A stretch of DNA of 53,530 nt, taken from Patescibacteria group bacterium (GTDB lineage: Bacteria; Patescibacteriota; Patescibacteriia; Patescibacteriales; UBA12465). Below are positions 16,031 to 24,097 of the stretch, piece after piece. The stretch is taken from assembly GCA_028705215.1 (NCBI GenBank), contig JAQWDY010000005.1, positions 1 to 53,530 on the forward strand. The letters run 5' to 3'. Each line of letters begins with the position of its first letter. Position 1 is the first letter of the stretch. The notes beneath the pieces were generated by a model that did no database searches, was not told where the DNA came from, and worked only from the letters and a program-made list of their open reading frames with translations. Both the position numbers and the translations under genes were made by a program.

Positions 16031-16309
16031 CTAACGTGATATTTTTATGGTTTTCAAGCGATCAGTTAATCCTTTTACAATTTCAACTTGATAACGGCGC
16101 AAACCCAAAACAGAGGCTAAAACCTTAACAATTGCAATATTGGCCTTGCCGTCAGTGGCGCTAGCTGTTACTCGAACCTGAATATCGCTATTTATTGTTT
16201 CTTTTACTGAGTTTTCTCTCGCATTAGCAATAGCCTTGATTGTAAAAAAAACTTCTTTATTATTAGCGATTTCTTCCTGTAAAACTGCTAATTTTTTTAT
16301 TTTTTTCAT
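16031..16309 (-). CDS. DUF167/YggU-family protein (92 aa)
   Basis: A small protein of the DUF167 (YggU) family: QVRVTASATDGKANIAIVKV matches the family hallmark VRVTAPPVDGKAN, and the C-terminal VEIVKGLTDRLKTIKI matches DVEIVSGHTSRDK. The biochemical role of the family is unknown. About 20 extra residues precede the domain. It has one of the few Shine-Dalgarno-like sequences in the window (AAGGAAG, 6 nt before ATG). It is the first gene of the glycosyltransferase-galU operon. Confidence 0.85.
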   Translation of the reverse strand: MKKIKKLAVLQEEIANNKEVFFTIKAIANARENSVKETINSDIQVRVTASATDGKANIAIVKVLASVLGLRRYQVEIVKGLTDRLKTIKISR

Positions 16310-16337
16310 ATATTTCTTCCTTAATCATCCTATTTCT

Positions 16338-16343
16338 ATTATA
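16338..16343 (-). promoter_or_regulatory. -10 of the glycosyltransferase operon promoter
   Basis: A perfect TATAAT on the minus strand 29 nt before the first ATG. The -35 position at 17 bp (TTTCAA) is poor. Confidence 0.5.
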
Positions 16344-16391
16344 ACCTCTTTCTTTCTTTTTTGAAAGGGTAAAAATATTAATTTTGTTATT

Positions 16392-16432
16392 TGTCAATGG
16401 TTATTTTCCCCCTTTCTGTCAACGTTTATTTT
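16392..16432. repeat. Pair of 16-bp direct repeats in divergent promoter region
   Basis: TGTCAATGGTTATTTT (16392-16407) and TGTCAACGTTTATTTT (16417-16432) agree at 14 of 16 bases with a 25-bp period. On the minus strand both contain TTGACA. They lie between the glycosyltransferase operon and the dTTP operon and may be regulator-binding sites or duplicated -35 boxes. Confidence 0.45.
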
Positions 16433-16485
16433 ATTCTCTTTTTATACTAGAATATAAGTAAATACATAAATAAATACGAGACAAT

Positions 16486-17004
16486 ATGAATCAAGACAAC
16501 CTTTCTGATAATGAACAAAAAAATCATTATAAGCGTCCTTCCTGGGATGAATATTTTTTAAAAATTACAGAGATGGTTGGTACTCGCGGCTCCTGTGATA
16601 GAGGTAGGGCTGGCTGTGTTATTACAAAAAATAATCGTATAGTCGCCACTGGTTACGCTGGCTCACCAATTAGCCTGCCTCATTGCGATGAAGTAGGACA
16701 TGAAATGCACACTGTTATACACGAAGATGGTTCAAAAAGTCAACACTGTATTCGCACCACTCATGCTGAACAAAATGCAATTTGTGAAGCAGCGCGCATG
16801 GGAATAGCCTTAGAAGACGGCACACTATATTGCAAAATGACTCCTTGTTATACCTGCGCTAAGATGATAATTAATGCTGGAATCAAAAGAGTGGTTTGCG
16901 CCCAAGATTATCACGCCGGACAAAGAAGTAAGGAGATATTTCAAGAAGCAAAAATAGAGTTTAAACTTGTTTCAACTGATGAGGTAAAATATGATAAGCA
17001 ATAG
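16486..17004 (+). CDS. dCMP deaminase
   Basis: 172 residues of the dCMP/cytidine deaminase family. The zinc site is HAE (in TTHAEQNAI) plus PCYTC, with the catalytic Glu in [27 protein letters not shown] at the N terminus is typical of dCMP deaminases and ComEB. A longer insert around [11 protein letters not shown] contains extra Cys/His that may bind a second zinc, as in phage T4-type enzymes. It makes dUMP from dCMP, the substrate of ThyA encoded 35 nt downstream. It is the first gene of a five-gene dTTP-supply operon. Confidence 0.92.
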   Translation: MNQDNLSDNEQKNHYKRPSWDEYFLKITEMVGTRGSCDRGRAGCVITKNNRIVATGYAGSPISLPHCDEVGHEMHTVIHEDGSKSQHCIRTTHAEQNAICEAARMGIALEDGTLYCKMTPCYTCAKMIINAGIKRVVCAQDYHAGQRSKEIFQEAKIEFKLVSTDEVKYDKQ

Positions 17005-17039
17005 ATCGTTTTTCTATATTATTTAATTACAATAACATT

Positions 17040-17852
17040 ATGAAGACGTATTTAGATTTACTTAAGGATGTTAACGAAAACGGAGTAGGCAAAGATGACA
17101 GAACTGGAACTGGTACCCGTAGTGTTTTTGGACGTCAAGTGCGTTATGATTTAAGCGCCGGTTTCCCTCTTTTAACCACTAAAAAGGTGCACTTAAAATC
17201 AATAATTTATGAATTATTATGGTTTTTAAGTGGTGATACTAATGTTAAATACTTAAACGAAAATGGCGTTACCATTTGGGATGAGTGGGCAGATGAAAAT
17301 GGGGATTTAGGTCCGATTTATGGCAAGCAGTGGACAGCCTGGGAAGGTAAAAATGGTGAAAAAATCAATCAAATCGCACAAGCTATTGATATGATAAAAA
17401 ATAATCCCAATTCTCGTCGTATCATTGTCAGCGGTTGGAATGTAGCTGATTTGCAAGGCTTGGTAAAAGGAAAAAAATCAGCCCCACCACCTTGCCACTC
17501 CCTATTTCAGTTTTATGTTGTAAATGGCAAATTATCCTGCCAATTATACCAAAGAAGTGCTGATATATTTCTAGGCGTTCCTTTTAATATTGCTTCCTAC
17601 TCCCTACTTACTATGATGGTAGCTCAGGTGTGTAATCTAGAGCCAGGTGAATTTATTCATACTTTTGGTGATTTGCATATCTACAACAATCATAAGGAAC
17701 AGGTCAACTTGCAACTTGAAAGAGAGCCCCGTCCTTTACCAAGAATGTTAATTAATCCAGCAGTAGGTGATATTTTTTCTTTCAAATTTGAAGATTTTGA
17801 ACTTGAAGGGTATGATCCGTACCCTGGCATTAAAGCGCCGATTGCTATTTAA
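17040..17852 (+). CDS. thyA: Thymidylate synthase ThyA
   Basis: 270 residues. The N-terminal [20 protein letters not shown] motif binds the phosphate and folate. The catalytic Cys is in [12 protein letters not shown], followed by [20 protein letters not shown] and [14 protein letters not shown]. It converts dUMP and methylene-tetrahydrofolate to dTMP and dihydrofolate. The classical ThyA, not flavin-dependent ThyX, explains the dihydrofolate reductase gene downstream. A short hairpin (17863-17884) separates them. Confidence 0.97.
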   Translation: MKTYLDLLKDVNENGVGKDDRTGTGTRSVFGRQVRYDLSAGFPLLTTKKVHLKSIIYELLWFLSGDTNVKYLNENGVTIWDEWADENGDLGPIYGKQWTAWEGKNGEKINQIAQAIDMIKNNPNSRRIIVSGWNVADLQGLVKGKKSAPPPCHSLFQFYVVNGKLSCQLYQRSADIFLGVPFNIASYSLLTMMVAQVCNLEPGEFIHTFGDLHIYNNHKEQVNLQLEREPRPLPRMLINPAVGDIFSFKFEDFELEGYDPYPGIKAPIAI

Positions 17853-17862
17853 AACTTAATAG

Positions 17863-17884
17863 ACCGTTTAAAAAACGGTTTTTT
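17863..17884 (+). terminator. Short terminator-like hairpin within the dTTP operon
   Basis: ACCGTT / AACGGT, a 6-bp stem with 5-nt loop and five Ts. It is small, so it may only reduce read-through from thyA into the DHFR gene that starts 9 nt later. Confidence 0.5.
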
Positions 17885-17892
17885 ATAAAAAT

Positions 17893-18396
17893 ATGATACC
17901 TGTTACCATGATGATGGCAATTACCGTTGATGGGAAAATTGCCAAAAATAAAGACCAATTTGCTAATTGGACTAGCCCTCAAGACAAAAAGCTATTTGTT
18001 GAGACTTCTAAACGCCACGGAGTAATTATAATGGGGGAAAATACCTTTAAAACCTTTCCCTCTCCCTTAAAAGGCCGCCTAAATGTTGTTTTTTCTTATG
18101 AGAAAAATAGTCCCGAGATAGAAGGGGTGAAATGGGTATCAGGAGAGGCTAACAAGGTGTTAGAAGATTTGGCTAAATTAGGCTACAAGTCCGCTCTTTT
18201 AGGCGGAGGGGCCGCAATTAATTCCCTATTTTTAAAAGAAAAGTTAATTTCTGAAATAATTCTCACAATTGAGCCAAAAATATTTGGCGCCGGCCTTTCT
18301 CTTTTTAATCAAGACTTTGATATTGACTTAACTCTTAAAGAAGTGAGAAAATTAAATGAAAACACTTTAATGTTAAGATATAGGGTAAATTATTAA
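17893..18396 (+). CDS. Dihydrofolate reductase, RibD C-terminal-like type (167 aa)
   Basis: A member of the DHFR/RibD-C superfamily: MMMAITVDGKIAKNKDQFANW at the N terminus, IIMGENTFKTFPSPLKGRLN (compare MGRKTFESIGRPLPGRLN of DHFR) and the NADPH-binding LLGGGAAINSLFL. The ITVDGKIA opening and GGGA loop are of RibD type, but position next to thyA argues strongly that it regenerates tetrahydrofolate. The nearby hairpin could lower its expression relative to ThyA. The alternative, a riboflavin-pathway reductase, is less likely because no rib genes are near. Confidence 0.8.
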   Translation: MIPVTMMMAITVDGKIAKNKDQFANWTSPQDKKLFVETSKRHGVIIMGENTFKTFPSPLKGRLNVVFSYEKNSPEIEGVKWVSGEANKVLEDLAKLGYKSALLGGGAAINSLFLKEKLISEIILTIEPKIFGAGLSLFNQDFDIDLTLKEVRKLNENTLMLRYRVNY

Positions 18397-18400
18397 GCTT

Positions 18401-18964
18401 ATGTCTCAATTTATCATCGCCTTAGTTGGCCCACAAGCAAGCGGTAAAGAGGTAGTTAAAAAATACTTGATAGAAAAACATCAAGCAGAGGGTTATAAGT
18501 TTTCACAAGTATTACGAGATGTTCTGGGACGTTTATACCTGCCACAAACAAGAGAGAATTTACAAAATCTATCACTTGATCTTCGTAACCGTTTTGGCCA
18601 AGACTTATTAGCCAATATTATTTCTGTTGACGCTCAAAATAGTAAAAGCCCCCTACTTGTCATTGATGGAGTGCGTCGTCTTTCTGATATTAGTGCTTTA
18701 AGAAAATTAGAGAACTTTAGACTGATTAATTTAGAAGTTGATCCTCAGATACGCTACAGGAGGCTTTGTAAACGTAATGAAAATGAAGGTGATAAAGAAA
18801 AAACTTACACTGAATTTCTTGAAGATGAAAACCGTGAATCAGAGAAAGGTATACCCGAAGTTGCCCTTACCGCTGATTATAGTATTGATAATAACTCTGA
18901 CTTAGAAAATCTATATCAACAAATAGACTTAATAATGAATAAAATTAATCATTATGGAGAATAA
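18401..18964 (+). CDS. P-loop kinase, probable deoxynucleoside monophosphate kinase-like (187 aa)
   Basis: A small P-loop NTPase with Walker A GPQASGKE (9-16). VIDGVRRLSDISAL provides an acidic motif like that of nucleotide and dephospho-CoA kinases, and a LID-like segment rich in Arg follows (RYRRLCKRNENEGDK). The first strand FIIALVGPQASGK and the VLRDVLG segment resemble phage T4-type dNMP kinases and the AAA_18 group. It overlaps the dTMP kinase-dUTPase gene by 11 nt, inside a dTTP operon. Phosphorylation of a dNMP is thus the best guess. Dephospho-CoA kinase-like activity cannot be excluded. Confidence 0.65.
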   Translation: MSQFIIALVGPQASGKEVVKKYLIEKHQAEGYKFSQVLRDVLGRLYLPQTRENLQNLSLDLRNRFGQDLLANIISVDAQNSKSPLLVIDGVRRLSDISALRKLENFRLINLEVDPQIRYRRLCKRNENEGDKEKTYTEFLEDENRESEKGIPEVALTADYSIDNNSDLENLYQQIDLIMNKINHYGE

Positions 18965-20276
18965 AACAGGAAAATTTATTGTTATTGACGGTACCGATGG
19001 TAGCGGAAAAACTACACAATTAAGCCTACTTAAAGAGAAGCTTGAGTCTGAAGGCTACAGTGTCGCTGTTGCTGACTTTCCTCAATACAATACTAAATCA
19101 GCTGGCTTAGTCGAGGAATATTTATCTGGAAAATATGGTGAAGCTGACGAAGTTGATCCCTACAAGTCATCCATATTCTACGCTGTTGATCGTTTTGATG
19201 CCAGTGCTAAAATAAATAATTGGTTAAAGGAAGGCAGAATTGTCCTTGCTAATCGCTACACCAGCGCTAACTTGGCCCATCAAGGCGGAAAAATTAATAA
19301 TCCTTTAGAGAGAAAAATATTTTTCAATTGGCTTTTTGACTTAGAGTATAAAATATTTGAAATACCAAAACCAGATTTAACAATCATATTACAAGTTGAA
19401 CCAGAAATATCTTTTAAATTAGCTCGCGATCGACAGAGAGAAGATTGGAAAGGAAAAACAAAGGATATTCATGAAAATAATTTAGATCATTTACGCAAAG
19501 CGGAACAAACTTATCTAGAAATTACTTCGAGTTTACCAGGATTTAAATTAGTAAAATGTACTCACAAAGGAGAAATCCTTAGCCCTGAGGCAATCCATTT
19601 TTTAGTTTGGCTAATTACTAATCAGATAGTAAAAACTGTAAATAAAGCAGAGAAAAATTTTCAAGCAATTTCTAATATTATTGGTTCTAATAAACAAATA
19701 TTAAACAATCGTGATTTAATTTTAAAGAAAAAAGATGCCCCAGGGCCCACACCAGCTACTGAAGAAGAAAATAGCGATGCAACAAAAGACTTGCCTATTT
19801 CAACAACGTCCTACGAGAAAGCTAAAATGAATGATAATATAAAATCTTTAGACACTGAACTTATAGTAGAAAAATTAATAGACAATGCTAAATTGCCGCG
19901 CAAAGCTTTAGCAAGCGATGCTGGTTATGATTTATTTTCTAATGATTATTATTCTCTGCCCGCTTATGGACAGGCTTTAGTTTCAACAGGTATTAAAATA
20001 AAATTACCAAAGTCTCACGTCGGCCTTGTTTGGGATAAAAGCGGTTTAGCTACCGAGGGCATTACCACTATGGGGGGCGTGATCGATGAAAACTACCGTG
20101 GTGAAATTAAAGTTGTTATAAAAAATTTAAGTGAAGATATGTTCAATATTGTTCCTGGACAAAAAATCGCTCAACTACTTATTCAAAAAATAGAACACTT
20201 AGAAATAAAAGAAGAAAAAATAAATGATACTACTGAACGCCAAGGCAACGGTTTTGGTAGTACTGGTAAATTTTAA
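18954..20276 (+). CDS. Fused thymidylate kinase-dUTPase (440 aa)
   Basis: Two enzymes in one chain. Residues 1-225 are dTMP kinase: P-loop GTDGSGKT (13-20), DR in YAVDRFD (79-82), NRYTSAN (100-106), LID around RDRQREDW. A low-complexity linker (about 228-298, rich in Asn, Lys, Pro and Thr) leads to a trimeric-type dUTPase with all five motifs: ASDAGYDLFS (320-329), DKSGLA (361-366), GVIDENYRGEI (375-385), GQKIAQLL (402-409) and RQGNGFGSTGKF (429-440). It removes dUTP to give dUMP for ThyA and then phosphorylates dTMP to dTDP. The fusion is intact, with no frameshift. I do not know this fusion as a common form. Confidence 0.93.
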   Translation: MENKTGKFIVIDGTDGSGKTTQLSLLKEKLESEGYSVAVADFPQYNTKSAGLVEEYLSGKYGEADEVDPYKSSIFYAVDRFDASAKINNWLKEGRIVLANRYTSANLAHQGGKINNPLERKIFFNWLFDLEYKIFEIPKPDLTIILQVEPEISFKLARDRQREDWKGKTKDIHENNLDHLRKAEQTYLEITSSLPGFKLVKCTHKGEILSPEAIHFLVWLITNQIVKTVNKAEKNFQAISNIIGSNKQILNNRDLILKKKDAPGPTPATEEENSDATKDLPISTTSYEKAKMNDNIKSLDTELIVEKLIDNAKLPRKALASDAGYDLFSNDYYSLPAYGQALVSTGIKIKLPKSHVGLVWDKSGLATEGITTMGGVIDENYRGEIKVVIKNLSEDMFNIVPGQKIAQLLIQKIEHLEIKEEKINDTTERQGNGFGSTGKF

Positions 20277-20282
20277 AAAAAT

Positions 20283-21791
20283 ATGACTAAATATCAAGCC
20301 ATAATTGGCCTTGAAATTCATGCCGAACTAAGTACTAAAAGTAAGATGTTTTGTGCTTGCGACAATGATGCTAACGGGAAAAAGCCAAACACAAATGTTT
20401 GTCCTATTTGCTTGGGTCATCCCGGCACACTACCCGTTCCTAATAAGAAAGCAATAGAATATGTATTGGCAACTGGCCTAGCTTTAAACTGTGAAATTAA
20501 TTTCAATTCTAAGTTTGATAGAAAAAATTATTTTTATCCCGACCTTCCTAAAGGTTACCAAATTTCACAATACGACCAACCCTTAGCTTTTAATGGTCAG
20601 CTAGAAATTAATGGCGAAAAAATTACTATTACCCGTATTCATTTAGAAGAAGATACTGGAAAATTGTCTCACCCAAAAAATAGTGATTATACTTTAATTG
20701 ATTTTAACCGTGCTGGTACTCCCCTGCTTGAGCTTGTAACTGATCCCGTTATAAAAGATGCCACTTCTGCTAAAAAATTCTGTCAAAAATTTCAGCAAAT
20801 ATTACGTTATCTAGAAGTTAGTCAAGCAGATATGGAAAAAGGAGAAATGCGCTGTGAAGCAAATGTTAGTGTTCAGGATGCAAATCAATTTAGTATTATA
20901 GATGGCCAAATTAAGACTAAGAAAAACTACAAATTAAATCCCAAGGTAGAAGTAAAAAATATCAATTCATTTAGGGCCTTGGAGAAAGCGATTAACTACG
21001 AAATTAAAAGACAAAGTAAGGCGCTAGATAACGGAGAGGAAATTATTGCTGAAACCAGAGGTTGGGATGATAAAAAAAACAAAACTATCAGCCAAAGAAT
21101 TAAGGAAAATTCAGCTGATTATCGTTATTTTCCCGAACCAGATATACCTCCATTGGAAATAGATGGTAAGTGGTTAGCTGACATAAGAGCTACTCTCCCT
21201 GAACTACCTTTACAAAAAATAGCTCGTTTTTCCATTGAATATGGTCTTAGTGCAGAAATGGCTGAAATAATAACAAATGATAAAAAAATCGCCAACTGGA
21301 CAGAACAGGTTATATCGGAATTAAATGCTTGGATAGAAGCAAATGGTGATAGCGCCCAACGACAAGATAAAAAATTAGCGAAAACTGCTTGTAACTGGAT
21401 AAGCAGTGAACTAATAAGACATCTAAATAAGACGAAAGAGAAAATTACAGATTTGCGATTTAGTGCCGAAAACTTTGCAGAATTAATTTGTTTAATCTAT
21501 CAAAATAAGATTAATTCTTCAGCTGGTCAATTAATTTTAGAAAGAATGTATCAAACAGGTGGCGACCCTACCAATATCATGGAAGAGATGGGACTAGAAC
21601 AGATTGATGACCGTGATAAATTAAAAGAAGATATAGAAAAAACTTTAAATCATTACCCAGAACAAGTTGAGCAATACAAAAAAGGAAAAACTAATGTAAT
21701 CCAATTTTTACTCGGCAAAGTAATGGCTGATAGTAAAGGAAAGGCCAACCCCCAAACTGCCAGAGAAATACTTGAAGAGATGTTAAAATAA
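20283..21791 (+). CDS. gatB: Asp-tRNA(Asn)/Glu-tRNA(Gln) amidotransferase subunit B
   Basis: 502 residues, the tRNA-binding and kinase subunit of the GatCAB complex. The N-terminal QAIIGLEIHAELSTKSKMFC and the catalytic cradle VCPICLGHPGTLPVPN and IHLEEDTGKLSHP are all conserved. The C-terminal helical/YqeY-like tail is complete (FLLGKVMADSKGKANPQ). It converts misacylated Glu-tRNA(Gln) or Asp-tRNA(Asn) to the amide forms. gatA and gatC are not in the window. It starts 6 nt after the kinase-dUTPase fusion and is probably the last gene of that operon. Confidence 0.97.
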   Translation: MTKYQAIIGLEIHAELSTKSKMFCACDNDANGKKPNTNVCPICLGHPGTLPVPNKKAIEYVLATGLALNCEINFNSKFDRKNYFYPDLPKGYQISQYDQPLAFNGQLEINGEKITITRIHLEEDTGKLSHPKNSDYTLIDFNRAGTPLLELVTDPVIKDATSAKKFCQKFQQILRYLEVSQADMEKGEMRCEANVSVQDANQFSIIDGQIKTKKNYKLNPKVEVKNINSFRALEKAINYEIKRQSKALDNGEEIIAETRGWDDKKNKTISQRIKENSADYRYFPEPDIPPLEIDGKWLADIRATLPELPLQKIARFSIEYGLSAEMAEIITNDKKIANWTEQVISELNAWIEANGDSAQRQDKKLAKTACNWISSELIRHLNKTKEKITDLRFSAENFAELICLIYQNKINSSAGQLILERMYQTGGDPTNIMEEMGLEQIDDRDKLKEDIEKTLNHYPEQVEQYKKGKTNVIQFLLGKVMADSKGKANPQTAREILEEMLK

Positions 21792-21798
21792 TTAAATT

Positions 21799-21826
21799 AA
21801 AAAACGAAGTTCTCACTTCGTTTTTT
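21799..21826 (+). terminator. Bidirectional terminator, overlapping the miaA 3' end
   Basis: A perfect 12-bp hairpin AAAAAACGAAGT / ACTTCGTTTTTT with a TCTC loop. On the minus strand the last codons of miaA lie within it. Confidence 0.9.
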
Positions 21827-22763
21827 TATTATCTTTTATAAATTTTTTTACTTCTTTTAAGCTAGACTCATAATCTTCTACCCAATTAATTTTTTTTCCT
21901 TGTTTCTCCCAGCGCTTAAACCAAGTTTTTTGCTTTTTTGCGAATCGATAAATTGCCGTTGCTAAATCAGTTTTCATTTTTTCTTCATTTATTTTTCCTT
22001 GAAGATAAAGGGCAATATACTTATATTCTAAGCCAAAAGAAATTAAGCGTTTATATGACAAACCCGAGTTTCTTAAACCGCGCACTTCCTCTATCATCTC
22101 TTGCTCGTTAAATCTTTGGTCTAATCGTTTTTTAATATTAGTTTTCATTTTCTCATCACTAATATTCTTCCCTAAAATAAAAAAATCTGCAATTGGCTCA
22201 CCCTTTTTCATTGTTAAATCACGACCCTTTTCAATTAACTCTAAATAACGACTTAGTCGCCGTGGATTACTTTGATCACTTAAGGTAATTCTTTGGCTAA
22301 AATCTAAATTAAGTTTTTTTATTTTAGCGTATAATTTTTCTGCTCCTAATTTTTCCAGTTTTGTTCGATATTTCTTATCGCTCTTATAATCTGATAATTT
22401 ATAATTATCGACTATAGCTTGCAGGTAAAGGCCACTACCACCAACAATAATGGGCAACTTTCCTCTTTCGGTAATATTTAAAATAGCCCTCTTAGCTAAC
22501 TTCTGATAACGCGCTACACTAAAATTTGTTCGCGGGTGAGCGATATCTATTAAATGATAAGGGATATTATTCCCCTTGTAATTATAATCGGGTAAATCTT
22601 TGCCCGTGCCAACATCCATTCCTAGATAAACTTGGCGGCTATCAGCACTTATTATTTCACCATCAAAATGATGAGCTAGTCTAACTCCCAGACTAGTTTT
22701 GCCACTAGCTGTTGGGCCCAAGATTACAACAACTTTTACTTTGTTTTTTTTATCATTGTCCAT
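21813..22763 (-). CDS. miaA: tRNA dimethylallyltransferase MiaA
   Basis: 316 residues from the ATG at 22763. A GTG extension upstream overlaps miaB and adds no family sequence. The P-loop is ILGPTASGKTSLG, followed by ISADSRQVYLGMDVGTGK (the catalytic Asp and substrate pocket) and YHLIDIAHPRTNFSV. GGSGLYLQAIV is conserved, and the C-terminal RFAKKQKTWFKRW binds tRNA. It adds the isopentenyl group to A37 of tRNAs reading U-starting codons. It lies 4 nt downstream of miaB, which acts on its product. The last residues are encoded inside a terminator hairpin. Confidence 0.95.
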   Translation of the reverse strand: MDNDKKNKVKVVVILGPTASGKTSLGVRLAHHFDGEIISADSRQVYLGMDVGTGKDLPDYNYKGNNIPYHLIDIAHPRTNFSVARYQKLAKRAILNITERGKLPIIVGGSGLYLQAIVDNYKLSDYKSDKKYRTKLEKLGAEKLYAKIKKLNLDFSQRITLSDQSNPRRLSRYLELIEKGRDLTMKKGEPIADFFILGKNISDEKMKTNIKKRLDQRFNEQEMIEEVRGLRNSGLSYKRLISFGLEYKYIALYLQGKINEEKMKTDLATAIYRFAKKQKTWFKRWEKQGKKINWVEDYESSLKEVKKFIKDNKKTK

Positions 22764-22767
22764 AATA

Positions 22768-24069
22768 CTAAAGCAAGTCACCACTTAAACGAAAAGCAGA
22801 AACTTTGTTTATTTTTACAGCCACAAAAGAACCAATTAATTTCGAATTAGCTTTTTCTTTGCTTAAAATATCTACTATTTTATGTGCCGCATTTCTTCCC
22901 CAATAACTACCTGCTTTATTTACTCCTTCAATTAAAACTTTTTCCGTTTTTCCTATATAGAACTGATTATTAGAAAGGGCGGTTTTGGCCAAAATTATTT
23001 CTAGTTCTTTTGCTCTTCTCTTTTTCTCCTCCATGCTTACATCATCGGACATAAAAGACGACGCCGTTAAAGGGCGTGGGCTATAAAGCGAAACATAAAC
23101 TAAATCAAATTTTACTGTCTTAAATAACTTTACCGTATTTTCAAAATGTCCTCTCTTTTCCCCGGGGAAGCCAACGATAACATCACTGGTAATGGAAATA
23201 CCGGGACGCGCTGCCCTAATTTTATCTACTAACTGTATAAAATGCTTAGCTGTATAACCACGATTCATTGCCCGCAATATGTCATCATCACCAGACTGCA
23301 CTGCTAAATGAAAATGTGGACATATCTTTTTTTCCTCACCTAAAACCTTAATTAAATCCAAGCTAACATCTTTCGGATGGCTAGTAGAAAAACGTAACCA
23401 AAAATCTCCTTTTATCTTAGCAGTCTGTGCTAAAAGTTTAGCAAAATCATAATTTTTACTCTTATAACTATTTACATTCTGGGCTATTAAAGTAATTTCC
23501 TTATAACCATTTTTAACTAAATCCCTTACCTCCTTAATAATTGAAGAGGCTGGCCGATACACTTCACGCCCGCGCGCATAAGGAACAACGCAATAAGAAC
23601 AAAAATTATTACATCCATTACCTATTGGAACAAGAGCACTAAAAAAACTTGGATTTTTAGGAGTAATATTTAAATACTGCTCCCCATCTTTTAATCTCAC
23701 CTCATCTAAGCTTAGCTTGCTTTTAAAATCTCTATTTTCTAACAATTTCATCATATCGGGAATAACGTTGATTGGCATGAAAAAATCAACCTTACCAGCC
23801 AATCTTTTTTGCACATCAACTCGCTGACTAAGACAGCCAGTAATTATTATCTTCGCTTTTTTATACTGCTTACGCATTGTGTGCACTAAACTATACACTT
23901 TATTTTCAGCCGATTGCCTAATTCCACAAGTATTTAAAATAATTAAATTAGCCTTTCCCTTATCATCTGTTTGCTTATAATTATTGCTATCTAAAAAACC
24001 TGCTAGACGTGAACTATCAGCCACATTCATCTGACAGCCAATTGTAATAATATGATATTTTTGTTGCAT
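22768..24069 (-). CDS. miaB: tRNA-2-methylthio-N6-dimethylallyladenosine synthase MiaB
   Basis: 433 residues from the ATG at 24069, which has a Shine-Dalgarno-like AGAAGG 9 nt upstream. The longer TTG-started form would overlap the previous gene by 8 nt. The auxiliary-cluster cysteines are in TIGCQMN, NTCGI and TGCLSQR. The radical-SAM cluster is CNNFCSYC. A C-terminal TRAM domain is present (LIEGVNKAGSYWGRNAAHKIV). It adds the methylthio group to i6A37 made by MiaA, encoded next. It is distinct from the MtaB-type paralogue near 5.2-6.4 kb. Confidence 0.95.
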   Translation of the reverse strand: MQQKYHIITIGCQMNVADSSRLAGFLDSNNYKQTDDKGKANLIILNTCGIRQSAENKVYSLVHTMRKQYKKAKIIITGCLSQRVDVQKRLAGKVDFFMPINVIPDMMKLLENRDFKSKLSLDEVRLKDGEQYLNITPKNPSFFSALVPIGNGCNNFCSYCVVPYARGREVYRPASSIIKEVRDLVKNGYKEITLIAQNVNSYKSKNYDFAKLLAQTAKIKGDFWLRFSTSHPKDVSLDLIKVLGEEKKICPHFHLAVQSGDDDILRAMNRGYTAKHFIQLVDKIRAARPGISITSDVIVGFPGEKRGHFENTVKLFKTVKFDLVYVSLYSPRPLTASSFMSDDVSMEEKKRRAKELEIILAKTALSNNQFYIGKTEKVLIEGVNKAGSYWGRNAAHKIVDILSKEKANSKLIGSFVAVKINKVSAFRLSGDLL

Positions 24070-24097
24070 ATTTAAAACCTTCTTATGTTTAATAATT

